Made by a program: the position numbers and the translations under genes. Below are positions 5,350 to 7,105 of a stretch of 7,105 nucleotides of DNA, one piece after another (the stretch's first letter is position 1; each line of letters begins with the position of its first letter). Under the pieces are notes generated by a model. It was not told where the DNA came from. It did no database searches and saw nothing but the letters and a program-made list of their open reading frames with translations. The stretch is from Methanoregula sp. (GTDB lineage Archaea; Halobacteriota; Methanomicrobia; Methanomicrobiales; Methanospirillaceae). The stretch covers positions 1 through 7,105 of the forward strand of contig JAPKXV010000203.1 in NCBI GenBank assembly GCA_026394635.1, given 5' to 3'.

Positions 5350-6119
5350 ACAAAACACCTCTTAAATACTGAAAGGCTGCGCTTCGCCTCTTCAATCGAT
5401 CGCCCCTCGATCACGGTAACCCCGCTATAGTTCCCTGCGACCGTTTTTCCGACGAGGTCCCAGTTGATCGTACCATCGCCTAGGGCAAGATGTTCATCAG
5501 AAAGCCCGTGATTATCATGAATGTGGATGTGGTCAGCCTTGTTCACGAACGGTAAAAAGTCATGTACTTTTCCGACCGTGTTTGCATGCCCGAAATCAAA
5601 CGTCATGCCAATACCTTCAATTCCTTCTGTCATGCCCATCAGTTCGCCGGGGAACCGGCAGAGAAACTCCTTTGCACTGATCATATTCTCAACACAGGCA
5701 AGCACCGAATGATCGGACGCCACTTTCCCGATCTCGACAAGCGCAGCCTTCTGGAGGTCCCAGATCTTCTGGGGCATCAGTTTTCCTACGGGCGAGAGAT
5801 ATCCCGGGTGGAGCGTCACCCGGTCCGTAAGCTCAGCGGCGTGCCCGATGCAGGTACAAATCTGGCGGATAGATTCCCGGTAGATAGGATCATTGAGCGT
5901 GGCGAGGTTCAGGTCACCATACGGGGCATGGACAGAAACGCCAAGGTTCGTGCTCGCAATAACCTCCCTGATCCTGTTATATGCCACGGGGTTATCGAGC
6001 CGGTAATTTCCGTCCGCCACGATCTCCCAGCCGGTATACCCGCTCTCTTCGATACCGTACACCCATTCAATCGCGTCCCAGACCTTTGCCGATGAGGAGA
6101 AGTAAGGGGCAAGGCTCAT
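5346..6119 (-). CDS. Xylose-isomerase-like TIM-barrel protein (sugar phosphate isomerase/epimerase family)
   Basis: A 257-residue protein of the AP-endonuclease-2 / xylose-isomerase-like TIM-barrel superfamily, whose members are metal-dependent isomerases, epimerases or endonucleases. Motifs at the ends of successive strands are WEIV (E32), SVHAPYGDLN (H64), TLHPGY (H104), CVENM (E144), FDFGHAN (D175, H178), HIHIHDNHG (197-205) with LGDGTINW, and VIEGRS (E238). E144, H178, the His of HIHDN and E238 are the likely metal ligands. It is shorter than typical endonuclease IV (about 280) and lacks an obvious DNA-binding loop signature, so a sugar phosphate isomerase/epimerase is more likely; the substrate is unknown. 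The start at ATG 6119 overlaps the stop of the UPF0200 gene by 4 nt (ATGA), with GGAG at 6128-6131 upstream. The stop overlaps the RNase Z start in the same way. Confidence 0.85.
   Translation of the reverse strand: MSLAPYFSSSAKVWDAIEWVYGIEESGYTGWEIVADGNYRLDNPVAYNRIREVIASTNLGVSVHAPYGDLNLATLNDPIYRESIRQICTCIGHAAELTDRVTLHPGYLSPVGKLMPQKIWDLQKAALVEIGKVASDHSVLACVENMISAKEFLCRFPGELMGMTEGIEGIGMTFDFGHANTVGKVHDFLPFVNKADHIHIHDNHGLSDEHLALGDGTINWDLVGKTVAGNYSGVTVIEGRSIEEAKRSLSVFKRCFV
5356..5361 (-). promoter_or_regulatory. Ribosome binding site that fixes the RNase Z start
   Basis: GAGGTG lies 6 nt before the ATG at 5349 and inside the last codons of the isomerase-like gene. Its own GTG is an alternative start, but using it would leave that start without a binding site. 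Confidence 0.7.
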
Positions 6120-6664
6120 GGTGTACGCTCCATCATCTGCAACAGGTTGCGAACCGATTGCTCAAAGGTTGCCAGATCCCCGTCATTCTGCAGCCGGTAT
6201 TCTGCCTTTGACAGCGCTGCTCCAAGGCCCCACCCAAGTGCCCTCTCATCCCTGGGCCGGAGCGACTCTTCGGTGGTGGTATCATCGGAGCGCCCGCGGG
6301 TGGCTAAGCGGGCAAGCCGTGTCTTGAACGGGGAGTCAATGGCCACAACTACAAAACCCTTAAAGTACCTGCGGAATAACCTGACTTCTGCATCACCACG
6401 GATGCCATCGACAAGGACAACCGGGGCAGACAGGTAGTGGAGCGCCGGAATACAGAGTTTCGCGATTGCATCCATGCCACCCTCTTTTCGCAGCCTGTTT
6501 GCCATGGCCCCCATGTTCTGATCGTCAGGTGCGAGGCCTGCCTCGTTAACCGCAGCACGGATCACATCACCCATGATGACGACAGGGACACCCTGACGGG
6601 AAGCAATCCGCGCAAACTCCCCTTTACCGCTTGCGGGAAGCCCGACGACTCCGATCACTTTCAT
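6116..6664 (-). CDS. UPF0200 P-loop kinase-like protein
   Basis: A 182-residue archaeal protein of the UPF0200 family, related to adenylate and dephospho-CoA kinases; its substrate is not established as far as I know. The Walker A motif is GLPASGKG (8-15) after the strand MKVIGVV. MGDVIRAAVNEAG (31-43) fits the nucleoside-monophosphate-kinase core, VVLVDGIRG (82-90) is Walker-B-like, and TRGRSDD (122-128) with RDERALGWGLG (138-148) resembles the lid with arginines. The related Thermococcus dephospho-CoA kinase is a different, GTP-dependent family, so that label should not be carried over. GGGGGTGAG at 6672-6680 lies 7 nt before the ATG at 6664 and rejects the longer reading to 6721. The first 41 nt overlap the end of the radical-SAM gene in another frame. 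It is followed by the isomerase-like gene with an ATGA overlap. Confidence 0.9.
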   Translation of the reverse strand: MKVIGVVGLPASGKGEFARIASRQGVPVVIMGDVIRAAVNEAGLAPDDQNMGAMANRLRKEGGMDAIAKLCIPALHYLSAPVVLVDGIRGDAEVRLFRRYFKGFVVVAIDSPFKTRLARLATRGRSDDTTTEESLRPRDERALGWGLGAALSKAEYRLQNDGDLATFEQSVRNLLQMMERTP

Positions 6665-7105
6665 AGAGCAGCTCACCCCCTTCGCGTGTCCGGATCTTAA
6701 CGCGCCTTCCGAGCCCGTCACCGATCTTCTTTAATTCATCTTCCGACAATGGTTTCACTTCCCCGGTGACACCCTGCTGGAGCACGATTTCGGTCCCGCC
6801 TGCTTCTGCAACAATATATGGCACCTCGTCTTCGTACCCCCGGAAAAGGGTGACAACGACCTCAAATTCCGGAAGCCTTGCCGCTTCGTATGCTTCCCTG
6901 CACAGCGCAAGCGACCGCTGGACATTCTTCACATAATTTCCACCGATCAGGTTATTATATCGCGCCCACCGTGCTTTGATGTCGAGTGCAACGCGGTCGA
7001 GAATTTTTCCCTGTATGAGTGCATCAAGGGTGTCAGGATAGATGCCATTGGTCTGCACCCCGACGAGAAGCCCCATATCTTTTGAGGCTTGTGCAAGTGC
7101 AAGCA
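6624..7105 (-). CDS. Radical-SAM activating protein (NrdG2-like), C-terminal part
   Basis: The 5' end lies beyond the right edge; 159 residues are visible. LALAQASKDMGLLVGVQTNGIYPD and LDRVALDIKARWARYNNLIG match the second half of the radical-SAM barrel of anaerobic ribonucleotide-reductase activating proteins of the NrdG2 type (also seen in related activases), which make a glycyl radical in the class III reductase with a 4Fe-4S cluster and S-adenosylmethionine. The CxxxCxxC cluster motif would be upstream, outside the window, so the assignment rests on the later part and neighbours. A basic tail follows (GRRVKIRTREGGELLYE then SDRSRRASRKR). The last 41 nt are shared with the UPF0200 gene. 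It probably heads or continues the operon ending in RNase Z. Confidence 0.75.
   Translation of the reverse strand, partial: LALAQASKDMGLLVGVQTNGIYPDTLDALIQGKILDRVALDIKARWARYNNLIGGNYVKNVQRSLALCREAYEAARLPEFEVVVTLFRGYEDEVPYIVAEAGGTEIVLQQGVTGEVKPLSEDELKKIGDGLGRRVKIRTREGGELLYESDRSRRASRKR
6672..6680 (-). promoter_or_regulatory. Strong ribosome binding site of the UPF0200 gene
   Basis: GGGGGTGAG lies 7 nt before the ATG at 6664, inside the coding region of the radical-SAM gene. It excludes the in-frame start 19 codons upstream. Confidence 0.75.

Noticed and set aside
4927..5430. 167-codon plus-strand open frame
   Set aside because: Antisense to RNase Z and to the end of the isomerase-like gene; no protein-like features.
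5562..6095. 177-codon plus-strand open frame
   Set aside because: Antisense to the isomerase-like TIM-barrel gene, which has coherent active-site motifs.

Overview
The window looks like chromosomal DNA of a euryarchaeon, most probably a methanogen of the Methanomicrobiales (Methanoregula or a close relative). The evidence is an archaeal UPF0200 kinase-like protein, an archaeal DHH phosphoesterase with S1 and OB domains, a DUF7123-like small protein, an archaeal-type RNase Z with Shine-Dalgarno start, and AT-rich TATA boxes instead of bacterial -35/-10 promoters. The genus is inference. All convincing genes lie on the minus strand, so transcription runs from right to left. No tRNA, rRNA, CRISPR array, insertion sequence or transposase is visible.

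Right block (7105 to 4411): a tightly packed operon. In transcription order it holds the C-terminal part of a radical-SAM activating protein (NrdG2-like, entering from the right edge), a UPF0200 P-loop kinase-like protein, a xylose-isomerase-like TIM-barrel protein and ribonuclease Z. The first two overlap by 41 nt and the later pairs by 4 nt (ATGA), so translational coupling is likely. A 184-nt gap follows, holding the promoter region of the next gene and a doubtful plus-strand micro-ORF.

Centre (4226 to 2388): one large monocistronic-looking gene for a 612-residue DHH/DHHA1 phosphoesterase (RecJ-like) with two N-terminal OB-type nucleic-acid-binding domains.

Centre-left (2387 to 1695): an AT-rich regulatory stretch, a small DUF7123-like protein with a good Shine-Dalgarno and a TATA box enclosed by a perfect inverted repeat, and a 62-residue orphan protein 25 nt behind it.

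Left block (1620 to 1): a promoter with an inverted repeat over its TATA box drives a short-leader or leaderless small lipoprotein gene. It is followed after 12 nt by an adenine deaminase reading frame that leaves the window at the left edge. That deaminase goes directly from its N-terminal strand to the region after the first metal-binding motif: about 80 residues with the His-x-His ligands are missing in frame. This is the most striking anomaly here. Other points worth checking are the two TATA-centred inverted repeats and the dual-frame P-loop overlap. I see no clear multi-gene defence or otherwise undescribed system.
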